A stretch of 64,000 bases of DNA from Hyphococcus aureus (GCF_042643165.1 NZ_JBHRSH010000001.1:1178001-1242000), one strand, 5' to 3'. Counted from the stretch's first letter, positions 24,427 to 33,807 are shown. A program made the numbers and translations. Notes: generated by a model from the letters alone, not told the origin.

Positions 24427-25377
24427 GTGAGCAAGGAAAAGACTTTCGCCATTGCCAGCCGGCGCTCACCGCTTGCGCTGGCGCAGGCGCGCCAAATCCA
24501 GGCGATGATCGTAAAGGCCGCCGGCATTTCGCCGGAAGCCGCGCCGCTTCAGGAATATGTCTCTTCCGGCGACCGCAATCTTCAGGGGTCGCTCGCCGAT
24601 ATAGGGGGCAAAGGGCTTTTCACCAAAGAGATTGAGGAGGCGCTGTTGTCCGGCGCCGCGCGTTTCGCGGTCCATTCCATGAAGGACATGCCGGCGGAAA
24701 GCCCGCCCGGCCTCGTCACGGCCGCGATCCCCGCTCGCGAAGACCCGCGCGATGTTTTCATTTCTTACATAGCGCAAACCCCATGGGATTTGCCTGAAGG
24801 CGCGAAAGTGGGGACGGCCTCGGTGCGGCGCGCGGCGCAATTGCTTTCCCGGCGGCCCGATGTGGAGACTGTTCCCTTGCGCGGCAATGTGGGCACCCGA
24901 CTCGACAAGCTTGAGCGGGGAGAGGCGGCGGCGACCTTCCTGGCGCTTGCTGGTCTCAATCGGCTTGAGCTTGAGGGGCATGCGACCGCGATCATGGCGA
25001 TCGATGAAATGCTCCCGGCGGTGGGCCAGGGCGCGCTTTGTGTCCAGACGCGCGAGGATGATGTCGAGGCGCGCGAGATCGCGGCGTCGTTCAACTGCGC
25101 GCAAACAAGCGTTTGCGTTATTATGGAGCGGGCTTTTCTGACCGGGCTCGACGGGTCCTGCCGCACCCCCATTGGCGGGCTTGCAATTGTGCAGGATGGT
25201 GAGGTCCGGTTCCGCGGCGAATTATTGTCGCTCGACGGCAGGGAGCGGTATGTCACCAACAGACGTCTTCCGTATACGGATGATTGCGCCATGGCGGCGG
25301 CCCGGACCGGCGCCGAGGCGGCGCTGGAGCTGAGGGAAAAGGCTGGCCCCGATTTCTTCAAAAGGCTGATGGGGTGA
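24427..25377 (+). CDS. hemC: Hydroxymethylbilane synthase (porphobilinogen deaminase)
   Basis: Polymerises four porphobilinogen molecules into hydroxymethylbilane in the heme pathway. About 316 residues. The N-terminal FAIASRRSPLALAQA near residue 6 and GKGLFTKEIEEALL are family motifs. The cysteine in GSCRTPIGGLA near residue 242 carries the dipyrromethane cofactor. The start is GTG at 24427, because no ATG lies near the conserved N-terminus. Its stop overlaps the hemD start (GTGA), so the two are translationally coupled. Confidence 0.97.
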   Translation: MSKEKTFAIASRRSPLALAQARQIQAMIVKAAGISPEAAPLQEYVSSGDRNLQGSLADIGGKGLFTKEIEEALLSGAARFAVHSMKDMPAESPPGLVTAAIPAREDPRDVFISYIAQTPWDLPEGAKVGTASVRRAAQLLSRRPDVETVPLRGNVGTRLDKLERGEAAATFLALAGLNRLELEGHATAIMAIDEMLPAVGQGALCVQTREDDVEAREIAASFNCAQTSVCVIMERAFLTGLDGSCRTPIGGLAIVQDGEVRFRGELLSLDGRERYVTNRRLPYTDDCAMAAARTGAEAALELREKAGPDFFKRLMG

Positions 25378-26093
25378 CGTCAGTCCTGATTACCCGCGCT
25401 GAGCCCGATGCGTCGGAATTCGCCGCTGAATGCCGGTTGCGGGGGCTTGATCCTGTCATCTCTCCGGTGATGCGCATTGAGATTGAAAAGACGGAGCCGG
25501 ACCTCTCCGATGTCGGCGCTCTCGCCTTCACCTCGGTCAATGGGGTGCGCGCCTTTGCGGCGAATTCGCCGGAGCGGTCCCTGCCGGTTTTTGCAGTGGG
25601 GCCGGTTACGGCGGCGGCGGCGACAGCGGCGGGCTTTCAGCAAATCGGTGTCGCGGGCGGCGATGTTCACACCCTGACCAATCATATCGCCGCCGAAAGC
25701 GCTCTTTTGGGTAAAGCCATATTGCATATCGCAGGGGCCGATCGGGCGGGAGACCTCGTCGCCATGCTCGGCGAGCGCAGCGTCGCCGCCCGCCGCCAGA
25801 CCCTTTACCATGCTAAGGCCGAAGACATGCTTTCCGCCGAGGCGGTGGCGGCGCTGAAGGGCGAGCCCGGTCTCTGGGTCACGCTTTTTTCACCACGCAC
25901 CGCGACGCTGTTTCTGGCGCTGGCCGAAAAAGCGGGGCTGACCTCGCAGCTCGCACAGGCGCGCGCCCTCTGCCTCAGTGCGGCGGTGGCGCAGGCGGCG
26001 TCCGCCGTCATTTGGGGCGAGACCGTGGTAGCCTCTGACCTGACGGCGCAAGGCATGCTCGAAACCATCACGGGCGGGGGCCCACGCGCTTGA
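25374..26093 (+). CDS. hemD: Uroporphyrinogen-III synthase
   Basis: Closes hydroxymethylbilane to uroporphyrinogen III with inversion of ring D. A 239-residue protein starting MTSVLITRAEPDASEFAA. The family is poorly conserved in sequence; the short motifs LAFTSVNGVRAFA near residue 46 and the position directly after hemC support the call. The GTG start at 25374 overlaps the TGA of hemC by four bases. The gene order hemC-hemD-mitofilin-hemY is typical of alphaproteobacteria. Confidence 0.92.
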   Translation: MTSVLITRAEPDASEFAAECRLRGLDPVISPVMRIEIEKTEPDLSDVGALAFTSVNGVRAFAANSPERSLPVFAVGPVTAAAATAAGFQQIGVAGGDVHTLTNHIAAESALLGKAILHIAGADRAGDLVAMLGERSVAARRQTLYHAKAEDMLSAEAVAALKGEPGLWVTLFSPRTATLFLALAEKAGLTSQLAQARALCLSAAVAQAASAVIWGETVVASDLTAQGMLETITGGGPRA

Positions 26094-26145
26094 GCGCAAC
26101 CCAGCCGGGCCTTATCTACAAAAGGCGGGCAGTTGAGGATGAAAC

Positions 26146-27696
26146 GTGACGCAGAATGGCGACGCACAGGATAAGAAGGATGAGGACAGCCTCCCTGAGG
26201 TGGAGGCGGAACTTGTCAGTAAGACGCCGCCGGTTGAGGACGCGTTTGAAGATGACGCGCCGGCGGATCAGGCGCCGCCGGATGCGCATGAAAGCAATCC
26301 GGGAGATGGAGACGGCGACAACGGGGGAAAGCGCAAATCAACCCTGACCCCCGGGGTCATGTTGTTTCTGGCGTTTGTCGTCGTGGCGTTGATCGCCTTC
26401 GCGGTCTGGCGCGTTCAGATGAAACCCGTCAGTGACGGCGCCGCGGTGACTGCGCCGCCCGTGGAAGAAACGGCGCCTGCAATTTCTGAAGCGCAGGATG
26501 ATTCTACGGTCGCGTCTGAGCCGGAAACGGAGTCAGAAGCTGCGCCTGAGGCTGATACGCCTGAAACGCCGCAGCAGAAAATCGAAAATCTCGCCGCCGA
26601 TGATCTGGCGCCAGAGCCCTTTGAAGAAGCCGCAGGCGAAACCGGCGAGCAAAGCGGTGGGTTTTTGCCGCCGGTGACGGAGGCGGGCGGCTCAAAAATC
26701 TCCAATAGCGTTGAAGAAGGCGCAAAGGAGGCCATGCGCCAATTCGGCGAGGCTGAAGCGGTGCAGGATAAAAATCCGCCTACGGATGAAGCAGCGGAGG
26801 CTGTCGCCACCGATGACGCAGAGGTCGCTGGTGACGAGGCGCAGGAAGATCTCTCTGTCGCGCCTGTAAGCGAGCCTTCTGAAGACGTAGCGCACGAGGC
26901 TGAAACTGATGCTGATACGGAAGTTGCTGTATCGCCCGAAACGTCAGCCGAGGACGAAGCGGTCGCCATGCAGTCGGAGATGGAATCCATGCGCGCGGCC
27001 TTTGAAGAGGAGCGTGCGGAACTGGCCGCCGCGCTGGAAAGCGCGCGGCGGATCAACACGGATCAGAATGATGAGCTTCAGGATATGCTGGAGACGCTTC
27101 AACTCGCCAATGCGCGCGAAGAAGCGCTGAAACAGGAAATCGCAACTATGCGCAGCGAGATGGAAAAGCTGCGCAGGGAAGGCGCGACGCTCTCCAGACA
27201 GCATATGAAAGCCTCCTATGCGCTCGCCGCTCTCTCTCGTGCGGTTGATCAGGGCGCGCCTTTCACGGAGGAGCTTGCTGTGCTCGCCGAGTTTGAGCCC
27301 TCTGCAACGGCTGCGCTCGAGACGCATGCGCAAACCGGGGTCAAAAGCGACGTTCAATTGCGCGAAAACTTCGATGCTGCGGCGCGCCGCGCGCTAGCCG
27401 CCGCAGGCCAGGCGGAGGCGGGCGGCGGCTTGTCCGGCATTATGGCGCGGGCGAAAAGCCTCATCAGCGTGCGCCCTGCCGTACCCATGGATGGAGACGA
27501 TCCCGGCGCGATCCTGTCACGGGCGGAAAATGCGCTGGAACAGGGTGAAATTGGCTTTGCGCTGCTTCAGCTTGAAGATCTGCCATTGCCTGCGCAAGAA
27601 GCTATGGCCGGGTGGATCGCGAATGCGCGCGCACGCGCGGAAGCGCAGGCGGCGATCGCGAGGCTCACGGTGCAGCTTTCCGGCGACGCGGAATAA
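26146..27696 (+). CDS. Mitofilin-like membrane protein (COG4223)
   Basis: A 516-residue protein with a long acidic cytoplasmic N-terminus, one membrane helix (VMLFLAFVVVALIAFAVW, near residue 72), an acidic low-complexity linker and a coiled coil (residues 265-350, rich in Glu/Leu/Arg). The C-terminal domain covers residues 370-510. This is the alphaproteobacterial relative of the mitochondrial cristae protein Mic60/mitofilin, encoded as usual next to the heme genes. A role in inner-membrane shape or envelope contact sites is inferred from the family. The GTG start follows GAGGATG. Confidence 0.9.
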   Translation: MTQNGDAQDKKDEDSLPEVEAELVSKTPPVEDAFEDDAPADQAPPDAHESNPGDGDGDNGGKRKSTLTPGVMLFLAFVVVALIAFAVWRVQMKPVSDGAAVTAPPVEETAPAISEAQDDSTVASEPETESEAAPEADTPETPQQKIENLAADDLAPEPFEEAAGETGEQSGGFLPPVTEAGGSKISNSVEEGAKEAMRQFGEAEAVQDKNPPTDEAAEAVATDDAEVAGDEAQEDLSVAPVSEPSEDVAHEAETDADTEVAVSPETSAEDEAVAMQSEMESMRAAFEEERAELAAALESARRINTDQNDELQDMLETLQLANAREEALKQEIATMRSEMEKLRREGATLSRQHMKASYALAALSRAVDQGAPFTEELAVLAEFEPSATAALETHAQTGVKSDVQLRENFDAAARRALAAAGQAEAGGGLSGIMARAKSLISVRPAVPMDGDDPGAILSRAENALEQGEIGFALLQLEDLPLPAQEAMAGWIANARARAEAQAAIARLTVQLSGDAE

Positions 27697-27705
27697 GGGG
27701 GCGTT

Positions 27706-29232
27706 ATGATCCGCATTCTGATGTTTTTGCTGGGCGCTGTCTTTTTCGCCTTTGTCATTACTTATTTTGCAAGTCTCGATAGCCGCATCACCGGCGAGGC
27801 GTTCGGCTATCATTTCGACGGACCCTCGGGCCTGATCATGGGTGGGCTGATGGTGCTTTTTCTTGCGGCGATCTATCTGACCCACAAGATCAAGGACATC
27901 TTGGCGATCCCGGCGAAGATCAAAGCCAAGGACGCCCAGACAAAACGTGAGCGCGGCATCGCCGCCCTGACGCGTGGGCTTGAAGCGGCGGCGGCCGGCG
28001 ATGGCGAGGACGCGGCCCATCATGCGCGTGTTGCGCGCCGCAATCTGGAAGATGTTGCGCTGACGCGTCTCCTGACGGCGCAGGCGGCGCAGCTTTCCGG
28101 CGACGCGGCGGCGGCGAAGGAAAGCTTTTCGGCCATGCTCGCGGCGCCCGAAACGGAATTTATCGGCCTCAAAGGTCTTTATGCGCAGGCGATGGCGGCG
28201 GGCGAACATGACGCCGCCAAGGGCTATGCGGAGCGCGCTTTCCGCTTGCGTCCCAACGCCGCCTGGGCGTTCCAGTCGGTGTTCGATCTGGGACTGGAGC
28301 GCGGCGCGTGGAACGAAACCCGCGCGGCGGTGATCAACGCGCAAAAGAACAAGGTGATCGAAAGCGCCCGCGCCGACCGCGCCCGCGCAGCCTTGTTGAC
28401 AGCTGACGCTCATGCGGAAAGCGATCCGGCGGCGGCCATGAGTGAGGCTGAGGCGGCTTTGAAGCTCGCGCCGGATTTCACCCCGGCGTCGGCTCTTGCG
28501 GCGCGCATCGCCATGGATGAAGGCAAAACCGCCAAGGCGGCGAAGATTTTGGAGGCCGGTTTCACGGCGAGCGCCCATCCCGCGCTGATCAAGCTCTATG
28601 ATCGTCTTTGCAAGGACGATGCGCCGGAAAAACGCGCCGCCAGGCTGACCAAGCTGGCCGAGAAAAATCCGGCCTCCGATGAGGCGGCGCTGTTAAAAGC
28701 GCGCGCAGCGACGCTCACCGAGGACTGGCAGGGCGCCGTCGACGCGTTGGAAGCGCATGTGTCGAAGACGGCGAGCCCTGCGGCTTTCTCCCTGATGGCG
28801 AAAGCGGCGGCGGGCCTTCGCGGCGAGGCGGCGGCGCAAGTGTGGTACGAACATGCGGCCTCCGCGCCGCGCGATCCGCGCCCCGGCGCCGACGGCGCGT
28901 TTCATCTGACGCGCGAAGGATGGGCGCGCCTGATCCGCGAATATATGGACTTCGCCCGGCTTTCGCCGCCGCCGATTGAAGAGGCGACAGCCGGTCTCGC
29001 GCCCGAAGAAGTGCGGCTACTGCTCGCGCCGCCGGTTATTGAAGAACCAGAGGCGGCGCCGGTTGATGAAAGCGCCTCAGACGAGTCAGAGGTGCCATTG
29101 GCGGCGCCGGCTGAAAAAACGGCTCCTGCTGACAAGGACGGCTCGCTTTACGACGACCCGGAAGGCGACGATCACATCCATGACGACGAAGAGGCAGAGC
29201 GCGCGGCCAACGCAGCCAGGAATGTGTCCTGA
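27706..29232 (+). CDS. hemY: HemY-like TPR membrane protein
   Basis: A 508-residue protein of the HemY_N family. Two N-terminal membrane helices (residues 3-20 and 38-58) are followed by a long Ala-rich helical repeat region of TPR type (residues 75-400) and an acidic tail. It sits 9 bp after the mitofilin-like gene, completing the hemCD-mitofilin-hemY operon. HemY proteins have been linked to late heme synthesis in E. coli, but the exact role is unclear. It is not the Bacillus HemY oxidase of the same name. Confidence 0.9.
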   Translation: MIRILMFLLGAVFFAFVITYFASLDSRITGEAFGYHFDGPSGLIMGGLMVLFLAAIYLTHKIKDILAIPAKIKAKDAQTKRERGIAALTRGLEAAAAGDGEDAAHHARVARRNLEDVALTRLLTAQAAQLSGDAAAAKESFSAMLAAPETEFIGLKGLYAQAMAAGEHDAAKGYAERAFRLRPNAAWAFQSVFDLGLERGAWNETRAAVINAQKNKVIESARADRARAALLTADAHAESDPAAAMSEAEAALKLAPDFTPASALAARIAMDEGKTAKAAKILEAGFTASAHPALIKLYDRLCKDDAPEKRAARLTKLAEKNPASDEAALLKARAATLTEDWQGAVDALEAHVSKTASPAAFSLMAKAAAGLRGEAAAQVWYEHAASAPRDPRPGADGAFHLTREGWARLIREYMDFARLSPPPIEEATAGLAPEEVRLLLAPPVIEEPEAAPVDESASDESEVPLAAPAEKTAPADKDGSLYDDPEGDDHIHDDEEAERAANAARNVS

Positions 29233-29256
29233 CCGGGTTCGCGTCCTTCACTTGCG

Positions 29257-30216
29257 CTATTCGCTCACCGTTATGGTCGTGAAAAGACCTTTGCTCTTAG
29301 GATCAGGAATTTCCGCAAGCATGCCATACTCGCCCGGGGCGAGGTCGGCTGTGAAATAGCCGACGCTTCCCGCCGGCATGTCATGAACGCCGCCCACGAA
29401 TTTCGCAGGCGCAGGGGTTTCCTGACCATGGGGAAGCATGAAGTCCATCCAGGTCGCAACGGCGTCTGTGTCGGTGTCGTCTTCCAGGCGGAAAATGTGT
29501 GCGTCATGGCCAACCAGGCCATACGCCATCTGATCGGCAAATTCGACGCGAACCGTGTTCGGCCCTGCGCGAAATGCGCCGGATGTCGTCTCGTAGCCGT
29601 TGCTGGAAACAGCGATGGTGACGTTTGCATCTGGTTCCACAGCGCCGCTGTCCGTTTCGGTCACGGTCAGCGGATGCATCATCCCGAATTCTCCGGGAGT
29701 CGGATTGTAATTATGCAAAAAGCCGTTGGTCTTCACATAGCATTCGATCATGTAATCGCCGGGCTCAAGATACATGGTTGCCTCGGTGGTGGTGGCGCCG
29801 GCGACGAAGCCGGGCCCGCCGAGATAGACGATATCTGCGGTCCAGGCGGGGAATTGCTGCACCAGAGCCGCAACTTTTTCGTCGTCCCCTTCGAGTTGCG
29901 CGGTTAGCACGGCCTGGAAAAGGTTGGCGGCTTCATCCCTGACCTGTTCTGCGGTTACGCCGTCGGGAAGGCGATAGACGAGCGCGAAATGCGTCATGCC
30001 GGACATGTTGTTGAGACGGATCGTGGTCCAGCCCGACGCAATTTCATCGGGGCCTTCAAACAGCATGCCGGCGACATCGAGCTCGAGTAGGTTTTGGCTG
30101 GCGGTTTCGCTTTGATCGCCCGCCGGAGTGTCGGCGCCTGTTGCGGTTTTGTCGCCGCACCCTGCTATAGCGATGACGAATAGCGCAGCGGTCAGCTGCG
30201 GGATAAATGATTTCAA
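29257..30216 (-). CDS. Secreted lipoprotein of unknown family
   Basis: A 319-residue lipoprotein (MKSFIPQLTAALFVIAIAGC; lipobox IAGC). I place the start at TTG 30216, because AAGGGGG lies just upstream. Codons upstream of it are less credible. The body is beta-rich and may contain two cupredoxin-like halves: each has a strand-rich segment ending in a calm loop (LEPGDYMIECYVKTNG; LAPGEYGMLAEIPD), and PGxY repeats suggest duplication. No metal ligand set is certain. It lies downstream of the acyl-ACP synthetase-like gene on the same strand. Confidence 0.55.
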   Translation of the reverse strand: MKSFIPQLTAALFVIAIAGCGDKTATGADTPAGDQSETASQNLLELDVAGMLFEGPDEIASGWTTIRLNNMSGMTHFALVYRLPDGVTAEQVRDEAANLFQAVLTAQLEGDDEKVAALVQQFPAWTADIVYLGGPGFVAGATTTEATMYLEPGDYMIECYVKTNGFLHNYNPTPGEFGMMHPLTVTETDSGAVEPDANVTIAVSSNGYETTSGAFRAGPNTVRVEFADQMAYGLVGHDAHIFRLEDDTDTDAVATWMDFMLPHGQETPAPAKFVGGVHDMPAGSVGYFTADLAPGEYGMLAEIPDPKSKGLFTTITVSE

Positions 30217-30270
30217 GATGTCCCCCTTATTTGTCAGTAGACGGCGCATCACGCGCCAGAAAAACTCTAT

Positions 30271-32040
30271 TTACTCCGCAGCGTCTTTCTTTTCGATGTC
30301 ATCGTCGTTTGCTGCGGTGTCCGTCGGCTGCTCTGCTTCCCTGGCCTCTTTCGCGGCGGCCTTTTCGGCGGCTTTCGCTTCTTTTTCGAGGCGCTTTTTC
30401 TCGGCTTTTTCCGCCGCTTCCCGCTTTTTGAGCTCTTTCCTGTCAAAGGCGGTCATGGGCGGTTCTTCCTTCGCCGCTTCCGCCGCCTCCAGCGCCTCTT
30501 CGGCGAGGGTTTTGACTTTGAGGAAATCGATCTTGCCGGTGCCGAGCACGGGGATTTCGTCGACGGAGACGATCTTTTTCGGCACGGCGATTTCAGGCAC
30601 GCCGTGCGATTGCGCCCAGGCGAGGAGGAGCGGGCGCTGCGCGTCGGCGCGGTCGGTGACAAGGATCACCTGCTCGCCTTTTTTCGCATCGGGCATGATC
30701 GCCGCCGCGTGGAGATTGTCCGGCCAGACGGCCGACGCGCAGTTCTCGACAACCGCGAGCGACACCATCTCGCCGCCGATCTTGGCGAAGCGCTTCAGAC
30801 GCCCGCGGATCGACATGTAGCCTTGCGCGTCGAACGAAACGATGTCGCCCGTATCGTGCCAGCCATCGGCGAGCGGCGTAATGACGCCCGGATCTTCCGG
30901 CGAGAGATAACCTTTCATGATGTTCAGGCCACGGACGAAAAGCCGCCCTGCGCCTTCAAGGCCCTCAACCGGTTCCAGCCGGTGTTCTATCCCTGGCAGG
31001 AGCTGGCCGACCGTGCCGGAGCGAATGTCGCCGGGCTGGTTCGCGGCCAGAACCGGCGAGCCTTCGGTGACGCCATAGCCCTCTAACACCTCGAAACCAA
31101 AGCGTTTTTCCGCCGCCTGCCGGGTCTCGTCGCGCACACGCTCGGCGCCGCAAACGGCGATCCGCAGCGACGACATGCCGCCATCGGGGCTCGCGCGCAT
31201 ATATTGCGACAGGAAGGTGTCGGTCGCGAACAGAACGGTTGATCCGGTTTCGAAAATCCGCTTGGGAATGATTTTCGTCTGCAGGGGCGACGGGTGGAAC
31301 ACTACTGGATAGCCATTGAGGATCGGCCACAACGCGCCCGCCGTCAGGCCGTAACAGTGAAAGGTCGGCAGCGGGTTGAAGAAAATATCCGTAGGCAGAA
31401 GCTCCACATGCGCGGATATCTGTTCGATATTGGCGATGATGTTCTGGTGCGAAAGAACGACGCCCTTGGGCGCGCCTTCTGTGCCCGATGTGAAGAGAAT
31501 AACGCCCGGGTCTTCGGGGTTCGGCGTCGCCGCCAGCACCGAAGGAAAAACAGGGCCCAGCAGCGCCAGCGCCTTGTCGCGCGGCTTGATCTGTTCGCGC
31601 ACATCTTCGAGGTAGATGACCTCAACTACGGCGGAAAGCTCGCCAATAAGCTTTTCAAGCCCGGCAAGCTCAACGAATTTTTTGGAGGATATGATTTTCG
31701 TCACTTCCGCGGCCTTGCAGGCGGCGAGGAGGTTTTTCGACCCTGAGGTGAAATTGAGCATCGCCGGCACGCGCCCGCGCGATAAAAGAGCGAAGAGGCC
31801 GATAATGGCGCCCGCGCTTGTAGGCAACAAAACGCCGACGCGTTCATGGTTCGCCGTCAGCCGCGCCAGCGCGCCGCCCAAGGCAAAGGCGCCCTGTGTG
31901 ATGTCTTTATGGGTCAGCTTGCGACCGTCGCCATCGGTGATGACGACTTTGTCGTTTTTCTCGCGCCGCGCATTGTCGAGATAAGCCTGAAAGATCGCAC
32001 GCCGTGACCGGCGTTCGATCCGCTTGACCGGATCACTCAT
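30271..32040 (-). CDS. Acyl-ACP synthetase-like AMP-forming ligase
   Basis: A 589-residue adenylate-forming enzyme. VILFTSGTEGAPKGVVLSH near residue 182 is the P-loop, GYGVTEGSPV near residue 318 the acyl-binding motif and WHDTGDIV near residue 398 the motif closing the ATP site. The overall layout resembles the ligase half of Aas (2-acyl-glycerophosphoethanolamine recycling) without its acyltransferase half. A lysine/glutamate/alanine-rich tail of about 65 residues (after TAFDRKELKKREAAEKA) is unusual. It would activate fatty acids, probably onto ACP or CoA. Confidence 0.87.
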   Translation of the reverse strand: MSDPVKRIERRSRRAIFQAYLDNARREKNDKVVITDGDGRKLTHKDITQGAFALGGALARLTANHERVGVLLPTSAGAIIGLFALLSRGRVPAMLNFTSGSKNLLAACKAAEVTKIISSKKFVELAGLEKLIGELSAVVEVIYLEDVREQIKPRDKALALLGPVFPSVLAATPNPEDPGVILFTSGTEGAPKGVVLSHQNIIANIEQISAHVELLPTDIFFNPLPTFHCYGLTAGALWPILNGYPVVFHPSPLQTKIIPKRIFETGSTVLFATDTFLSQYMRASPDGGMSSLRIAVCGAERVRDETRQAAEKRFGFEVLEGYGVTEGSPVLAANQPGDIRSGTVGQLLPGIEHRLEPVEGLEGAGRLFVRGLNIMKGYLSPEDPGVITPLADGWHDTGDIVSFDAQGYMSIRGRLKRFAKIGGEMVSLAVVENCASAVWPDNLHAAAIMPDAKKGEQVILVTDRADAQRPLLLAWAQSHGVPEIAVPKKIVSVDEIPVLGTGKIDFLKVKTLAEEALEAAEAAKEEPPMTAFDRKELKKREAAEKAEKKRLEKEAKAAEKAAAKEAREAEQPTDTAANDDDIEKKDAAE

Positions 32041-32202
32041 GGCTCAAGTCCGCCTTCCACCCCGAGGATTATTGTCCCTGTGCATTCCCCTGATTTTCCA
32101 ATTTAGGGGAGGCGGTGCCGAATATCCAGAAAAAGCAGAGCTCTATCGCCGGATTTGGCCTAGATGGCGCTGGGCTTTCCGCAAAGAAAACGATAGGGGC
32201 GC

Positions 32203-32238
32203 AAAAAAGCCGCCGCCATAGAAGGGAATGGCGGCGGC
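32203..32238 (-). terminator. Intrinsic terminator of the OMP gene
   Basis: GCCGCCGCCAT at 32209-32219 pairs with ATGGCGGCGGC at 32228-32238 around an 8-base loop. On the minus strand the stem is followed by six Ts (32203-32208). It is a textbook terminator for the outer-membrane protein gene ending at 32287. Confidence 0.95.
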
Positions 32239-32286
32239 CAGTCGGGGCGCTTGGGTCGTGTGGGGGGAGAGTAAGCGCCCGAGGGG

Positions 32287-33063
32287 TTAGAAATTAAATC
32301 GGAGGCCTGCCTCGACGATGGAGGCGCGATTTTCGATGTCGAAGTCTGCGGAGAAAAGATCCGCCTCTACGGAAACGTCTGTCGTGGCGCGGTAGCGATA
32401 GGCGACCGTAAGATCGATAGAGGGAGAGACTTCATACGCGACGCCTGCAACGCCCTGATAAGCGAATTCAGTCGCCTTATCCTGAATGATGTCGACGCCG
32501 GATGGCGAGAAGTCCACATCCGCAAACCCGACGCCGATTCCGGCGCCGATATAGGGTTTTAGCGATCCGCCGGTATTGAAGTCGTAAAAGACGTTGGCCA
32601 TGACGAATAAGTTCGACACATCGCCCTGACCATCGGCGACAAGATCGCCAACGCTTATGCCTATATTGGGCGATCCGGTGATCAGCACGCCGGCGTCTTC
32701 GGTATTGAGAGCAACGCCAGCGGCGGTGACGCCGGCGTGAGAACCGACACCGTTTGACTGATAGGCGACTTCAATCTCGCCGCGAAAGGCGCCGTAGCGT
32801 TTGCCGAGCGCGCCTGCGACGGCGAATCCGGCGTCAAAGTCCGTCTCCCATGCTACTGGCGCCTGATCGGGCAGCACTGTCCCCGCCGGAATGGTCGTTC
32901 CTTCACCGGTTGTGAATGCGCCATCAAAAACGCCGTCATTTGTAGAGTTACTGAGCAGCGAAACGCCGCCGGAAACCGAGGCGTAATAGTCGTCCGCATA
33001 TGCTGTTCCTGAAATCGCAGCGGCTGCAATAAGAGCGGTGGAAATAGCTTTTTTTGCGTTCAT
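32287..33063 (-). CDS. Outer-membrane beta-barrel protein
   Basis: A 258-residue outer-membrane protein. It has a signal peptide (MNAKKAISTALIAAAAISG), then alternating amphipathic strands (YYASVSGGVSLL, LKPYIGAGIGVGF, YRYRATTDVSVEA). The last residue is Phe in LRFNF, the typical C-terminal barrel signal for BamA. The pattern fits the OmpW/opacity-type surface barrels with 8 strands. The ATG at 33063 follows AGGGAATG. It lies downstream of the fasciclin gene, separated by a hairpin. Confidence 0.88.
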   Translation of the reverse strand: MNAKKAISTALIAAAAISGTAYADDYYASVSGGVSLLSNSTNDGVFDGAFTTGEGTTIPAGTVLPDQAPVAWETDFDAGFAVAGALGKRYGAFRGEIEVAYQSNGVGSHAGVTAAGVALNTEDAGVLITGSPNIGISVGDLVADGQGDVSNLFVMANVFYDFNTGGSLKPYIGAGIGVGFADVDFSPSGVDIIQDKATEFAYQGVAGVAYEVSPSIDLTVAYRYRATTDVSVEADLFSADFDIENRASIVEAGLRFNF

Positions 33064-33127
33064 GATTTCATTCCCTAAATCTGCAGGCTGATTTTTCATC
33101 AGCATGTTTCACGGAACTCAACTAATG

Positions 33128-33154
33128 GGCGGGCGGCGATACGCGCCGCCCGCC
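33128..33154 (-). terminator. Hairpin after the fasciclin gene
   Basis: GGCGGGCGGCG at 33128-33138 pairs with CGCCGCCCGCC at 33144-33154 around ATACG. On the minus strand only CATTAGTT follows, so the T-tract is weak. It could act as a partial terminator or a stabilising 3' hairpin between two leftward genes. Confidence 0.6.
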
Positions 33155-33166
33155 ATTATTGCGGGG

Positions 33167-33667
33167 TTACGGCATCACTACGGCGTCGATGACGTGAATG
33201 ACGCCATTGGACGCTTTGATGTCAGCCGTCGTGACGGATGCGTCATCGACCTTCACGCCGTCGGTGGCGTCCACGGAAATTGTCGAGCCCTGAACGGTTT
33301 CAACGTCGAATTTTTGACCGGCGATGTCGGCTGACATCACTTTGCCGGGAAGGACGTGATAGGTCAGAATGGCGATTAACTGGTCCTTGTTTTCCGGCTT
33401 CAACAATGTCTCGACAGTGCCGGCGGGCAGCTTTGCAAATGCTGCGTCGGTTGGTGCGAAAACGGTGAAGGGACCTTCACCTTTCAACGTCTCAACCAGG
33501 CCGGCTGCTTCCAGCGCGGCGGCCAGCGTGTTGAACTCGCCTGCCGCAACTGCGGTGTCGACAATGTCTTTCTTGGCTTTGCCGTGATGATCGGCGTTGG
33601 CAACGCCGAAGGCGGCCGCGAACGCGGCGACGGCGGCGAAAAGCGTCTTCGTAAAATTCATCTTCAT
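33167..33667 (-). CDS. Secreted fasciclin-domain protein
   Basis: A 166-residue secreted protein: signal peptide ending near GVANA, then one fasciclin (FAS1) domain over about residues 25-165. The conserved H-box region (LIAILTYHVLPGK) and the VFAPTDAAFAKLP motif are clear. Such proteins mediate adhesion or act as cell-surface polysaccharide-binding proteins. The ATG at 33667 follows AAGGGAGAAG. It is transcribed divergently from the XRE-cupin regulator, and two operator-like repeats lie in between, so its expression is probably controlled by that regulator. Confidence 0.93.
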   Translation of the reverse strand: MKMNFTKTLFAAVAAFAAAFGVANADHHGKAKKDIVDTAVAAGEFNTLAAALEAAGLVETLKGEGPFTVFAPTDAAFAKLPAGTVETLLKPENKDQLIAILTYHVLPGKVMSADIAGQKFDVETVQGSTISVDATDGVKVDDASVTTADIKASNGVIHVIDAVVMP

Positions 33668-33748
33668 ATGGGTCTTCTCCCTTTGCTGCACATTCCGCTC
33701 GGCGGGGGCTGGAGCGGGCGAAAGGCGCCTGACAGACGCCTTCGGTGA

Positions 33749-33765
33749 TTTTCATATAAAGAAAA
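33749..33765. promoter_or_regulatory. Operator-like repeat 1 (17 bp)
   Basis: TTTTCATATAAAGAAAA, nearly palindromic. It is repeated at 33808-33824 with 15 of 17 bases the same. It lies in an AT-rich gap between the divergent fasciclin and XRE-cupin genes. Confidence 0.55.
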
Positions 33766-33807
33766 TAAATTTGATTGATAATAAAAGTTTCGTGAGGATA
33801 GACAGAG

